From assembly GCA_033032865.1 (NCBI GenBank), contig JAWHQI010000738.1, positions 204,360 through 268,359 on the forward strand: a stretch of DNA of 64,000 nt, read 5' to 3'. Source of the DNA: Dactylorhiza incarnata (lineage: Eukaryota > Streptophyta > Magnoliopsida > Asparagales > Orchidaceae). The position numbers were made by a program, and so were the translations under genes. Below are positions 1-10,177 of the stretch, in pieces. The notes beneath the pieces are model-generated. The model was given only the letters and a program-made list of their open reading frames with translations. It ran no database searches and had not been told where the DNA came from. The stretch's first letter is position 1, and every line of letters starts with the position of its first letter.

Positions 1-2367
1 CTTTTCCTTCCTCGGCAGCCCTTGAAGACTCAGCAATCTCCAAAACCTCAGCCACGACCTCGGGAAGTGGAACGTCAGTGATCATGTTGACAGTTTGGAT
101 GTAGCACTCCCGAGCCACCTTTGGGTTGCTTCTGACCCGATACTGCTTTCCTTTGGCAGCGAACTTGAGGGCAAGGTGAAAGGTAGACACTACTGCCCTA
201 TATGCATTGATAATCGGCCTACCGAAGATGACACAGTAGTTGCTCGGGGCATCCACTACCACGAAATTGATTAACTTTATTACTCCTCCAAGAGAGACCA
301 GGAGCTTTACTGAACCCTCTACTTCCTTCTTTTCCCCAGAAAAACCGTAGAGGGGCCCGTCGGTGGAAAGCAAAGGCTTTTCGGTCTTCAGGGCCTCGAA
401 AGTCGGGCGGAAAAGGAGATTGACGGAGCTGTCGATATCAATCAGAATCTTGTGGACTGTATAGTTTTCGATGACGGCCTTGATGACCACCGCATCATCA
501 AAAGGATTGGCATTGGGGGGAAGGTCATCCTGACCAAAGGTGACAATAGTGCTCTCGGGAGGAGAACTCGTGGTGGCTGCTACTTCCTGCCTTAAAACTC
601 TCGCGATGCTGGATTTGCGAGATGATTCCGCTCCAGTTCCTTCATGAATACAATAGATGTCCCCTAAGGGGTCCACATCATTGACTTCGACGCATTCGGT
701 AGAAGGATGGATGTCACCATAGCATCTGGCGTCCTCGACGTCGGCGCATTCCCAGGTTACTTCTACTGTTTCTTTCTCCTTTCTCTTCTCGGCAATTGTC
801 TCAGCAGCTGTATCTTTCCGAACTAGACCCCGGAGCTTTCCTTCTCCAAGGAGTCTCTCTATAAGCAAATGAAGGGCCTGATAGTCTTCGGTCAGATGCC
901 CCCCTTTTTTATGATATTCGCAATAAAGGTTCGGATTTCGACTGCGGATATCCGACTTCAGAGGAGCAGGCCTTTTGAAATCTGGCCTCTTTTGGAGAAT
1001 CTGGACGACTTCATCCATGGTGACGTTTAAGGGAGTGAATGACTCTTGCGAATCATCATATTGAGTGGATGGAAGGACTGGAGGTGGCTGCGCGGTATAT
1101 TGCTGTAAATATACCGGCATGATTTGCGGAAGAGGAGCGGATGGAGCGGCAGCGATGGCCAATGGTGGTTTCTGATCTTGAAACCGCTGATGACCCATGA
1201 ATGGTTGCTTATTTTTGTAGTTTCTCCCCGTTTGGGAACGGGGTTCAAAGTGGGACTGATTTGTTGGCGGATGATGGAAGGATGGATTTGACTGCTCCTT
1301 GTAGCTTACCAGCTTTGCGACGTAGCCTGGATTGCCTTCTCTCCTCTGATAAACATATTTGCCAAACTTATCATTTCCTGATAAGTCCTAGGCTCCCTTA
1401 TATTTACTTTGAATTTTAGGGGGCCCTCTCTTAAGCCATGGATGAGTGCCCCTATATAACTCCGGATCCACATTTTGGACTTCCATTATATCCTTTTGGA
1501 AGCGGTCTACGAAACGAGCCCACGTCTCGTCTTCCCGCTATTTTATATCAAAAAGGGCCGCCGGGCCACTTTTTCTCTTCTTTGAGGTAGAGAATCTCAA
1601 CAGAAATTCCCTTCGTAGCTCAGCAAAACAATGGATTGACCTGGGGTGCAACCCGTAAAACCACTCCCTTGCTTGTCCTTCAAAGGAGGTTACAAGAAGC
1701 TTGCACTTAGTTGCATCAGTTAAGGTTCTAAGAGCGATGGCTGACTCGAATGCTTGTAAGTGAACCGTGGGATCAGTCTCCCCATTGAAAGCTGGCAGGC
1801 GAGGTTCTCTGAAATTATTAGGGGTTGGTTCCCCTCGGACTTCGTCCACAAAGGGAGAAGTTTCCTCCATATCTTCATATAGAGGAGCAGGATAATAAGC
1901 CGCCGGAACTGCGGCTAATCGCGTGTAAGCCGCTTGGTAAGAGGATCGGGCAGCAGCTTCTGTCGGGTAGGAATGACGGGACGCGCCTTCTTGTGGGTAG
2001 GAAAAGTGGGCAGCATGAGAAGCCGCCCCCTAGAAGTCGAGGACCCGAGCCGGCATGCTGTGCGCGGCTTCCTGGTAGAAGTTTTGCCTAGCCGCAAAGC
2101 CTTCTTGCTGGGGCTGGATTTAGCGGCTTGTGGTAGCGGGTAAGGAGGAGGTGGAGGAGGGACCGGGGTTACCGCCTGATTAGCCGTGGCTTGCTGTGGA
2201 ACTAGCTGCTCGGTTAGCGTTGCTAAAGTCTGACTGATCGCTTCAAGTCGCTGATCAGTGGCCCTCTGAGCCCGCTCGGCTTCCCTCCTTGATTGCACCA
2301 GGGCTTCCCACAAAGAGTCCTCGCTGCGATCAGAGCGGTCTCCAAGGGGGAATTGACGGTCTGACAT
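1..2367 (-). pseudogene. T1 gag-protease, 5' part of a Tat-type gag-pol (continues off window)
   Basis: This reads on the minus strand from the ATG at 2367-2365 (MSDRQF...) to the window edge. It covers the proline-rich gag N-terminus, the gag core (around LTDATKCKLLVTSFEGQAREWF), the knuckle region and the aspartic protease. It is the same family as the copy at 14604-20252. Visible breaks are a 1-nt deletion near 2113, TAG at 1540-1538 where T2 has CAG, a 2-nt deletion near 1447, and a 1-nt deletion near 1335 that restores the frame. From about 1335 to base 1 the frame is open. Two functional residues are lost: the protease triad Asp-Thr-Gly reads Asp-Ile-Asp (439-431), and the last cysteine of the CEYH...H...C knuckle is tyrosine (near 885). 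The gene is dead. Family assignment is firm from alignment to T2 and T4. Confidence 0.9.
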
Positions 2368-2396
2368 TGTAGTGAGGATTTCATCGACAATCCGCA

Positions 2397-2416
2397 ATCT
2401 GAAGGCTGCGTGTTTC
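2397..2416 (-). other. T1 candidate primer binding site
   Basis: These 20 nt lie immediately inside the T1 LTR. They read GAAACACGCAGCCTTCAGAT on the sense strand and are nearly identical at the same place in T2 and T4. Position and conservation suggest the minus-strand primer site. The sequence is not complementary to a tRNA 3' end that I recognise. Confidence 0.5.
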
Positions 2417-2711
2417 TGTTGAATCCAAAATCGCACCTCCGAAGGAAATCAGAGGCTGCGGGTTGCCGGTTACTTTTGAGGTGGGGAAAATGAGACCGCT
2501 AGCAGCGGTCGAGGCCGGACTTCGCCCGTCACGGCGAATGCCACTCCTGTGACGGGCTTTCCTTTGATTAAAATGAGGTGGCTACAGCGGTTACAAGTGC
2601 AGGAAAAGGGAAGCCGGCCGGTCAGACAGTCCGCAAGACTGGAAACTCGAGACCGCAGCTCAGACAAGCGAGCTCCAGGATTCGAGTGTGCGTGTCTTGG
2701 GAACAGTGCCG
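2417..2711 (-). repeat. T1 5' LTR, R/U5 half (split by E1)
   Basis: The LTR 3' end is at 2417 (plus strand TGTTGAATCC, sense ...GGATTCAACA). The LTR is interrupted at 2711 by E1 and resumes at 9971-10621; the reassembled length is about 941 bp, against 765-833 bp in the other T LTRs. This half carries the conserved stem GCCCGTCAC/GTGACGGGC at 2524-2557, followed on the sense strand by a second small hairpin (GACCGCT/AGCGGTC). Confidence 0.88.
2707..2711. repeat. E1 target-site duplication, left copy (TGCCG)
   Basis: TGCCG precedes the E1 LTR here and is repeated directly after the far LTR at 9971-9975. Both lie in LTR sequence that is continuous in T3 and T6. Confidence 0.93.
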
Positions 2712-4220
2712 TGATGCGCGTCGGCAAGTGCACCGGTCGCTGTCAAGTAATAATTGTGGAGAATAAATTCCCCGGATGTCGGTCTCTTGAGGAATGCAGG
2801 ATGGGTGATCGAATCGCGCAGTGAATATTGTTACACAAGCGTTTCACAAACACAAAGAGGGGTTTTTGGTTGGTTTTCCTAATTTTAACAACAATAAAAG
2901 AGATGCGGGTCGAGAACACCGCTTCGCAACGTGAGGTGGATGCAACGGCCGCGATGCCGTACTTCGTGAGGCGAATGAAGTGGACTCAGGCGCGAGAGAG
3001 TGAGGGTCGCAAACACCTCTTCACAACCGTCGTTAGCTCTTGCCAACACGGAGCAAACACCTTGCGTGCGTGTGTGAGTGAGTGCGCTTGAACGTGGTGA
3101 ATCACAACCAACCCATGAATAAGAACACAGAAACATTCATTCTCATCAAGTAAATATCACAATATTCATTTAGTAAAAGATTCAAAGGGGTACAATCGAG
3201 GAAAGAGGAAGGAGATAACCGGTGGTGAAGACTAGTGGCCGTTCACGGCCGGAATGGTAGGTTGTCGGGCTACCTCCGGACTCGGGCGGACGATGCTTCC
3301 GGCGTAGAGGGCTGTCACAATCTCCCTACGTGCTCCGTCGTCTTCGACTCAAGGTCTCTTCTTCTTCTCACCGGGCGGAAAGCGAAAATGATTGCTTGGA
3401 GGCTTGCGGATGATGGAGAACACTCACGGACGATGGAGGATGTCTAGGAATGGACCAAGGAAGCTTCCCCTTGCGTAGGAGATGAAGTAGGGGCGATCCA
3501 AGGGGGCGGTCGGCGGCGTACGGAACAGAAATCCCGCTCCCGGAATGAATAATGCGCCCTAAAATCGCAACAGGCGCTTAAATAGGCGCTGGATTAAACA
3601 CTGCGCACGATCATTGGCGCACGACCAGTGGTCGTGCGCACTGGAATCCTGCGATCGCGCGCACTGCCTGGACAGAACCTGCAAGAGATGAAATTATAAA
3701 ATAAAATGCTCGCACGACCAGTGGCGCACGACCGTTGATCGTGCGCACTAGCGTCGGTGGTCGTGCGCAATAGGTGAGACAGAACTCATAAAATTACTAT
3801 TAAGTGCGCACGGACAGTGGCGCACGACCGGTGGTCGTGCGCACTGGAGTTGATGGTCGTGCGCACTGCACCAGACAGAACTCGTAAAAAGGGGCTAAGT
3901 GCGCACGATCAGTGGCGCACGACCGGTGGTCGTGCGCACTAGAACAAGTGATCGTGCGCAGTGTTCCTGTGCAGAATTGCACCGGAAACACTTGCACGCC
4001 TCCTATTCCAGCACAAACACAGATCTAGCCACCGAAAGTGGCACTTAACAACATATGAGTACTATGAAAGGAAATAAACACGAAAACACACCAAAGTGGG
4101 CCAAAATGTGCACCTAGCATGGGTTATCAATTATAAACTATAATAAGGCTAAAGTGCGTGATATTGACTAAATAATGGCCCGGATGAGTCCATGAAGGTG
4201 TATATAATCAGGACTCATCA
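2712..4220 (-). repeat. E1 3' LTR
   Basis: A 1509-bp direct repeat of 8462-9970, starting TGATGCGCG and ending GGACTCATCA on the plus strand. It carries the same palindrome cluster (about 3600-3965) and TATTTAAG core at 3584-3577. ORFs of 60-90 codons inside it occur in both LTRs and are not genes. Confidence 0.96.
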
Positions 4221-4234
4221 CACCCCCAGACTTA
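4221..4234 (-). other. E1 polypurine tract (3')
   Basis: On the sense strand TAAGTCTGGGGGTG directly abuts the 3' LTR. This is the expected plus-strand primer position. The same motif abuts the E2 3' LTR at 46045-46057. Confidence 0.88.
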
Positions 4235-6017
4235 ACTGTTTGCGCGTCCCGAGCAAACGAATCCGGCGGAAGTTGAAAAAGATAATTAAAATAGCGAATT
4301 ACGCAGGGGAGTACAGTGCGAAGTAACATACGCATGCGAGTAGGAATTCTAGTAGAAGAAGATTCTAGCTATGCTAACTAATTTACGTAAGTACTAAAGC
4401 GTAATCAAAGATTTAATTGTACTCAGTGGGTGAATTATGAAGAATTTGACGATCATGCCCGGTATGAAAGTGACGAGACGCTGAGGCGGGTGTTGGAAAA
4501 GATCGGGGCTTAGGAATGACTCCGCTGAAATCCATCAACGTCGTGAACCATACGCTTGCCCGGTCACACTCTCTCCACGGCGCTAGCAAACTCGCAAATC
4601 AAATCAGTAGGACTTATAGGATTAAAACGGGGCTTAGGTTACGGAATGATATGCAAAGATAAACATGACGGCTACGCAACCCAAATGAGCCAACGGCACA
4701 CTGCACCTTACAAAACCAAACAACTATGCTCGTGTGACACACCCCTAGACTTATCATGAAAACCAGGTGTGCACACAGCCTACTTTACAAATACCAACAA
4801 ATTTTTCTCTTTAGCTTGGGAGGATTATTTTCAGGATACTCTTTTTTTTTTTTCTTTTATATATTTTTCTTCTTTCAAGCAACCTCCAGTTGGTTCAAAA
4901 TCAGCGGATAGACATTATTTTCTCTTCAAAACACAATGATACCACACACCACACAAGTTGGAAATTATGAGCACAGTTAAAACATTTTTTTGGTTGCGGG
5001 CGTAGGATAGGCTTCAGGCTTTGGTGGATGAGGAGGAGCTGAACATAAAAATGGTAGGCACAAATTTGGCTTGCAAAGGTGAATGAAAGGGGCATGGAAT
5101 AGCAAAGCTCAAACTAGCCAAATGGTGGCCTACATCATGCTTGACTCAACAAGTAGCTCTCACCCATGCTTCAAGAGTCGCTTGGGGCAAGTTCTTAGCC
5201 CACGAGAAAGATAAACCTTCCTCCCGACTCGAGCAACACACATTTAGCGACCGCACACACACAACACCGGGTTATCATCAATTTCATTCGAATTCACCAC
5301 TTGAGTACATTAAATCTAAATTTACGCAGAGATACTACACATAAATTAAATGCATAAAGAAAATCTAATTCTACTCAGGTTCTACTATAGCATGCGAAGC
5401 GAATAGAACACTACATGAGTCGACACCGCGCTCCAAATAATAATTCCTGTGTTAATAGCCTATTTCACATTCCAACCAAACTAGTTTAAACGGAACAACA
5501 CAAAAGAAAGCACGCACTCAAGTGGGTGAAGTGGTGTGTGAAGATGAACGATACTAAATAACTGAAATTAAAATACTTCTAGTATGCAAATGAGATGAGC
5601 ATGTGCAGTGGGTGACAAAGAAACGGCTCTCCCCCAGACTTAATCAAAACCATACAACATAATGATATGACAGTGAAAATCAAAATTGAAAGCTAGGGAA
5701 GAAGTTACCCAATGCTCAGCACGTGAGCATACCAGAAGAATGGCGTTTAAAATCAAGACAATCCGCAGCATCCACCATCGAACACAAAACCTGCAAGCAA
5801 AACTCAAAACAACAAAAGCAAAAACAAAAACTGAACTAGGAAAGGTTAGATAAAAGGAAATATAAAAAAAACCGGAAATCTGGGTTGTCTCCCAGTAGCG
5901 CTTTCATTTAACGTCCTTAAGCTGGACCAAATACCTGTATTAGCATTGTTTATAAAGAGTGCAGGAATTAAGAAGACATACTCAAAAATAGTTCATTACA
6001 GCAATTAAAAACACGCA
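4235..6017 (-). other. E1 3' non-coding internal region
   Basis: No credible gene is seen. On the sense strand this region follows the gag-protease stop and contains stretches shared with E2 44312-46044, for example the block around CTCGAGTCGGGAGGA and CTTGCCCCAAGCGA. In autonomous Athila elements the rest of pol and an env-like region would lie around here. Their absence suggests that E1 and E2 derive from deleted relatives. Confidence 0.75.
5627..5643 (-). other. E1 internal second polypurine tract
   Basis: Sense TTAAGTCTGGGGGAGAG lies about 380 bp after the gag stop. E2 has the same motif at 44618-44634, about 310 bp after its ORF. It resembles the 3' tract and is a candidate central polypurine tract. 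Confidence 0.65.
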
Positions 6018-8348
6018 TCAACTAAAAGCGCTCTTGTGGTGCGCATCTCCCGTAGCATGTAGGCGGGAGGTGAAGGCTTTAGGGCCAGCACTGGTATTAC
6101 CCAATGCTCCCCTAACCTCCGCCATCTTGCTACGAAGAGCGGCAGCACGAGCGTCACGCAGAAGTTTTTCTTTTTTCAGTTTGGTGACGGTTGGAGATTG
6201 CCACCGTTGTGAACTCTCAGATTTTTCCTCCTTAGAATCAGGTGGCGTCACTTCCGGTGTCACTGTGACCACCGGATCGGCCCAAGAGACGGAACGCTTA
6301 AACAGTTTATTACACGATTCATCACAAGAAGAAAAATAATCAGCATTCTTGACTAAATCCACATCATCATTTCCCGGACAGCCGTCATCCTCCTTCTCGG
6401 CGTCGAATTCTTTCCGAAAGTCAATCACTTCCTCCTCATCAGATTTGAGCTCCTCCATTTCCCCTTCACCTATTTCTTGGAAATGCGTCTTCCCTGCACA
6501 ACTCAGAAGTTCATCAGAAATAACAAGAGGGGGAGGAGTGGATGTATTGGCTCTAGCTTCGAGATGAATGGGCTGCAGCGCCGTGTTAGGTAAGATGACA
6601 CACCCCGTGGCAAAGTCAAGGGTGGCGCCGCTCTCTTTCAAGAACGGCACCCCCAAGATAGGGATGGATTGATTTTCCCGGGGGCCCAACACCTGAAAGT
6701 CCGCGACCACAGTTGTCCCCTCAACTATTACTTCCACGTTTCTCACCTCTCCCTCGGATTGAATAATGGTGCCGTTAGCGAGAATCAGCGATTTCTTTTC
6801 CTCTGTGTTAATCTCCAATTGAAGTTTCGCAACATCTTGCAGCGCAATAACATTGCGAGAGGAACCGGAATCGCATAGAGCCTTTGTTTCAACCTGATTG
6901 ATGGAACACGAGATTATCAGCTCACTCGGATTGGCATCCACCACATCCCCCAGACTTTTCCCTTGATCAATGGGATTCTTTTCCGTATTACTGGGAAGGG
7001 ACCCCTGCGAACGCTCAGTTAGCGCTTGGGCCAATTGGCCCAAATGCGTCTCCAAGTTTCGCATAGATGCAGTTTGGTTTGCCATATTCGAGTTAGCTAC
7101 AAGCATGAATCTTTCCATCATTTCTTCTAAATTACTCTTCTTTTGAGTAGGGGGTGCTTGGTTGTAATCCGGGTGCGGCGGCCTCGGTTGGCTCCCGGAG
7201 GCGTAAGCATCATTTTGATGCTGCCCCGGTGACCATCGTTGGCCGGGCGTGTTGGGATTCCATGAGAAGTTCGGATGACTTCTCGCTCCCGGATTATAAG
7301 TGTTATTATACGGCGCCCCCTTGGACTGATTTCCAACATAATTCACAGATTCATTTAAAGATAAGTGCACGAAATCACCTACCACTTGGTTCCCCGAGCA
7401 TTCGTAAGCATGGTGGCCTCCACCTCCACATCCTTCACAAGTAATGATGGCAGCAGATGGAGACGGAGAAGGAAGAGAATCAACCATGAAGAGTCCTCGG
7501 CTGCTTCTTGGAGCGTTTCTCCCTGCAGTCCAGAAGGTACTGTGGGAGGCAGTGTCACGCAAAATCCGCAGGGCATCTTCAGGGGTGTGGTTCATCAAGG
7601 TACCACCGGCCGCAGCATCGATCATTGCCCTATAATTGGGCTCGATCGCGAAGTAGAACAATTCAACCACGTTCCATGGCTGGAGCTCGTGGCCAGGGCA
7701 ACGGCGAAGGAGTTCATTGAGGCGCTCCCAAGCTTCCGCAAGAGTCTCTTGATCCAACTGCCGAAATGTGGCGATTTCACGCCGCAAGCTTACAATCTTA
7801 TCCACCGGGTGGAATTTAGCCAGGAATTTGGATGCAAGGGCATCCCATGTTGCAGCAGTCCCGGGCGGGATGGAATGAAGCCATACTTTTGCTTTATCAC
7901 GGAGGGAGAAGGGGAACAGTCTCAGTTTGACTGTGTCATCAGCAATGCCCGCATAGCGGAAAGTTCCGCAAATATCAGAGAATTCTGCCAGATGCAGATG
8001 CGGGTCTTCGCTAGCCATCCCCGAAAACTGAGCATGGTTTCGGATAATGTTTAAGATCGCCGGCTTTATCTCAAACTGATTGTTCATGATATTGGGCCCA
8101 AAGCCCGGATACACGCTTCCAGCAGTGGGGGTGGTATAATCTCTCATAGTACGAGGCCGAGGTCTCTCCGCCTCCTGTTCATCAGTGGCCGGATTTTGCC
8201 CCTCATCGTGCACTCGCGCATCAGCATCATTCGGGTTCACATGATCACCCATGGCTGCTTGCAGAGCCGCAGCACGCCTTCGCGCGCGAGCGGTTCGTTC
8301 GATTTCTGGGTCAAAAGGTGCAAGTTCACCTGCAATCTGCCTCTGCAT
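6018..8348 (-). CDS. E1 gag-protease polyprotein (776 aa), intact
   Basis: This is an uninterrupted 776-codon ORF. Residues 1-90 are charged. Residues 90-285 match the retrotransposon gag family (core KVWLHSIPPGTAATWDALAS near 154-173). A CCHC zinc knuckle uses C304, C307, H312 and C317. An aspartic protease has D493-S494-G495 in the context ALCDSGSSRNVIAL, with the conserved second half PILGVPFLKESGATLDFATG. The acidic C-terminal 180 residues are unassigned. Gag would form the cytoplasmic particle and package RNA, and the protease would process gag. There is no RT or integrase after the stop, so this is an autonomous-style gag in a non-autonomous element. The start at 8348 is the first ATG of the frame, 113 bp after the 5' LTR. 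Its intactness fits the near-identical LTRs. Confidence 0.95.
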   Translation of the reverse strand: MQRQIAGELAPFDPEIERTARARRRAAALQAAMGDHVNPNDADARVHDEGQNPATDEQEAERPRPRTMRDYTTPTAGSVYPGFGPNIMNNQFEIKPAILNIIRNHAQFSGMASEDPHLHLAEFSDICGTFRYAGIADDTVKLRLFPFSLRDKAKVWLHSIPPGTAATWDALASKFLAKFHPVDKIVSLRREIATFRQLDQETLAEAWERLNELLRRCPGHELQPWNVVELFYFAIEPNYRAMIDAAAGGTLMNHTPEDALRILRDTASHSTFWTAGRNAPRSSRGLFMVDSLPSPSPSAAIITCEGCGGGGHHAYECSGNQVVGDFVHLSLNESVNYVGNQSKGAPYNNTYNPGARSHPNFSWNPNTPGQRWSPGQHQNDAYASGSQPRPPHPDYNQAPPTQKKSNLEEMMERFMLVANSNMANQTASMRNLETHLGQLAQALTERSQGSLPSNTEKNPIDQGKSLGDVVDANPSELIISCSINQVETKALCDSGSSRNVIALQDVAKLQLEINTEEKKSLILANGTIIQSEGEVRNVEVIVEGTTVVADFQVLGPRENQSIPILGVPFLKESGATLDFATGCVILPNTALQPIHLEARANTSTPPPLVISDELLSCAGKTHFQEIGEGEMEELKSDEEEVIDFRKEFDAEKEDDGCPGNDDVDLVKNADYFSSCDESCNKLFKRSVSWADPVVTVTPEVTPPDSKEEKSESSQRWQSPTVTKLKKEKLLRDARAAALRSKMAEVRGALGNTSAGPKAFTSRLHATGDAHHKSAFS

Positions 8349-8438
8349 GCACTGTCAACAACAAGAAGAAAACGAAAAGATCAAAAACAACTGCTCGTGT
8401 AACGAGAGTCACGACACAAGACGATACACGCCTGCGTT

Positions 8439-8455
8439 CCCCGGCAACGGCGCCA
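8439..8455 (-). other. E1 primer binding site, tRNA-Asp
   Basis: The plus strand reads CCCCGGCAACGGCGCCA, which matches the 3' end of plant tRNA-Asp including CCA, so the element sense strand is complementary to it. It lies six bases inside the 5' LTR. tRNA-Asp priming is typical of the Athila lineage. Confidence 0.93.
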
Positions 8456-9326
8456 AAAACTTGATGCGCGTCGGCAAGTGCACCGGTCGCTGTCAAGTAA
8501 TAATTGTGGAGAATAAATTCCCCGGATGTCGGTCTCTTGAGGAATGCAGGATGGGTGATCGAATCGCGCAGTGAATATTGTTACACAAGCGTTTCACAAA
8601 CACAAAGAGGGGTTTTTGGTTGGTTTTCCTAATTTTAACAACAATAAAAGAGATGCGGGTCGAGAACACCGCTTCGCAACGTGAGGTGGATGCAACGGCC
8701 GCGATGCCGTACTTCGTGAGGCGAATGAAGTGGACTCAGGCGCGAGAGAGTGAGGGTCGCAAACACCTCTTCACAACCGTCGTTAGCTCTTGCCAACACG
8801 GAGCAAACACCTTGCGTGCGTGTGTGAGTGAGTGCGCTTGAACGTGGTGAATCACAACCAACCCATGAATAAGAACACAGAAACATTCATTCTCATCAAG
8901 TAAATATCACAATATTCATTTAGTAAAAGATTCAAAGGGGTACAATCGAGGAAAGAGGAAGGAGATAACCGGTGGTGAAGAATAGCGGCCGTTCACGGCC
9001 GGAATGGTAGGTTGTCGGGCTACCTCCGGACTCGGGCGGACGATGCTTCCGGCGTAGAGGGCTGTCACAATCTCCCTACGTGCTCCGTCGTCTTCGACTC
9101 AAGGTCTCTTCTTCTTCTCACCGGGCGGAAAGCGAAAATGATTGCTTGGAGGCTTGCGGATGATGGAGAACACTCACGGACGATGGAGGATGTCTAGGAA
9201 TGGACCAAGGAAGCTTCCCCTTGCGTAGGAGATGAAGTAGGGGCGATCCAAGGGGGCGGTCGGCGGCGTACGGAACAGAAATCCCGCTCCCGGAATGAAT
9301 AATGCGCCCTAAAATCGCAACAGGCG

Positions 9327-9334
9327 CTTAAATA
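9327..9334 (-). promoter_or_regulatory. E1 LTR TATA-like box (TATTTAAG)
   Basis: Sense TATTTAAG is flanked by a GCGCC-containing repeat on each side and lies 30-60 nt downstream of the nearest palindromes. E2 has TATAAATA in the equivalent position. Confidence 0.6.
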
Positions 9335-9349
9335 GGCGCTGGATTAAAC

Positions 9350-9715
9350 ACTGCGCACGATCATTGGCGCACGACCAGTGGTCGTGCGCACTGGAATCCT
9401 GCGATCGCGCGCACTGCCTGGACAGAACCTGCAAGAGATGAAATTATAAAATAAAATGCTCGCACGACCAGTGGCGCACGACCGTTGATCGTGCGCACTA
9501 GCGTCGGTGGTCGTGCGCAATAGGTGAGACAGAACTCATAAAATTACTATTAAGTGCGCACGGACAGTGGCGCACGACCGGTGGTCGTGCGCACTGGAGT
9601 TGATGGTCGTGCGCACTGCACCAGACAGAACTCGTAAAAAGGGGCTAAGTGCGCACGATCAGTGGCGCACGACCGGTGGTCGTGCGCACTAGAACAAGTG
9701 ATCGTGCGCAGTGTT
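9350..9715. promoter_or_regulatory. E1 U3 palindrome cluster
   Basis: At least eight partial or complete copies of CGCACGACC-type dyads are packed here. A perfect example with 11-bp arms around one base (GCGCACGACCA, TGGTCGTGCGC) is at 9367-9389. The copy in the 3' LTR is at about 3600-3965. It lies upstream of the TATA-like box on the sense strand, where enhancers of LTR promoters are found. Confidence 0.75.
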
Positions 9716-9998
9716 CCTGTGCAGAATTGCACCGGAAACACTTGCACGCCTCCTATTCCAGCACAAACACAGATCTAGCCACCGAAAGTGGCACTTAACA
9801 ACATATGAGTACTATGAAAGGAAATAAACACGAAAACACACCAAAGTGGGCCAAAATGTGCACCTAGCATGGGTTATCAATTATAAACTATAATAAGGCT
9901 AAAGTGCGTGATATTGACTAAATAATGGCCCGGATGAGTCCATGAAGGTGTATATAATCAGGACTCATCATGCCGCCCCCTATTTATAGGCTTGGGGG

Positions 9999-10061
9999 CC
10001 TGCCCGAATGGGCAGGGATAAAATAACCGCCTGCCCGGGTACAGGAGAAACGGGCAGGCGG
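9999..10061. promoter_or_regulatory. GC-rich inverted repeats next to the TATA box (T1 LTR)
   Basis: The first is CCTGCCC/GGGCAGG with a 4-nt loop (9999-10016). The second is CCGCCTGCCCG/CGGGCAGGCGG with a 13-nt spacer (10027-10061). Both lie just upstream of TATAAATA on the sense strand. The arrangement is kept in T2, T3, T4 and T6. Confidence 0.8.
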
Positions 10062-10177
10062 TGACGGGATACAAAAAGGAGAAAAGAAAGAAGCCGCGCG
10101 GCTTGGCGGCTTGCGCTTGCGGTCTGTCTCGTAGAGGGGGCTGGAGATGCTGCAACCAAGGTGATGATGCCACCCGA

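Larger units (their letters stand above)
2712..9970 (-). mobile_element. E1: complete Athila-like, RT-less LTR retrotransposon
   Basis: A complete 7259-bp element with two 1509-bp LTRs (TGATGAGTCC start, GCGCATCA end on its sense strand), a 5-bp target duplication TGCCG, a tRNA-Asp primer site, one long gag-protease ORF and a polypurine tract. No reverse transcriptase, RNase H or integrase is encoded, so it must rely on enzymes of a related autonomous element. I see only two substitutions between the LTRs (near 3226-3231 versus 8976-8981), so insertion is recent. It resembles the published TR-GAG class of non-autonomous plant elements. LTR ends and the downstream non-coding region are related to E2. 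Confidence 0.95.
8462..9970 (-). repeat. E1 5' LTR
   Basis: A 1509-bp LTR matching 2712-4220 with two visible substitutions. On the sense strand it holds a cluster of GCGCACGACCA/TGGTCGTGCGC palindromes followed by a TATTTAAG core, so it is the promoter-bearing copy. Confidence 0.96.

Noticed and set aside
2828..3091. 87-codon and 83-codon frames in E1 LTRs (also 8578-8841, 2885-3136, 8635-8886)
   Set aside because: They are duplicated because the LTR is duplicated, lie in LTR sequence and show no domain.
3600..3965. CRISPR-like array of short palindromic repeats
   Set aside because: The repeats are overlapping dyads without uniform spacers, inside a plant LTR that has an identical copy in the other LTR; no cas-like gene is present.
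7365..8054. 229-codon plus-strand open frame
   Set aside because: It lies exactly antisense to the intact E1 gag, has no family likeness and is explained as a shadow of the coding strand.
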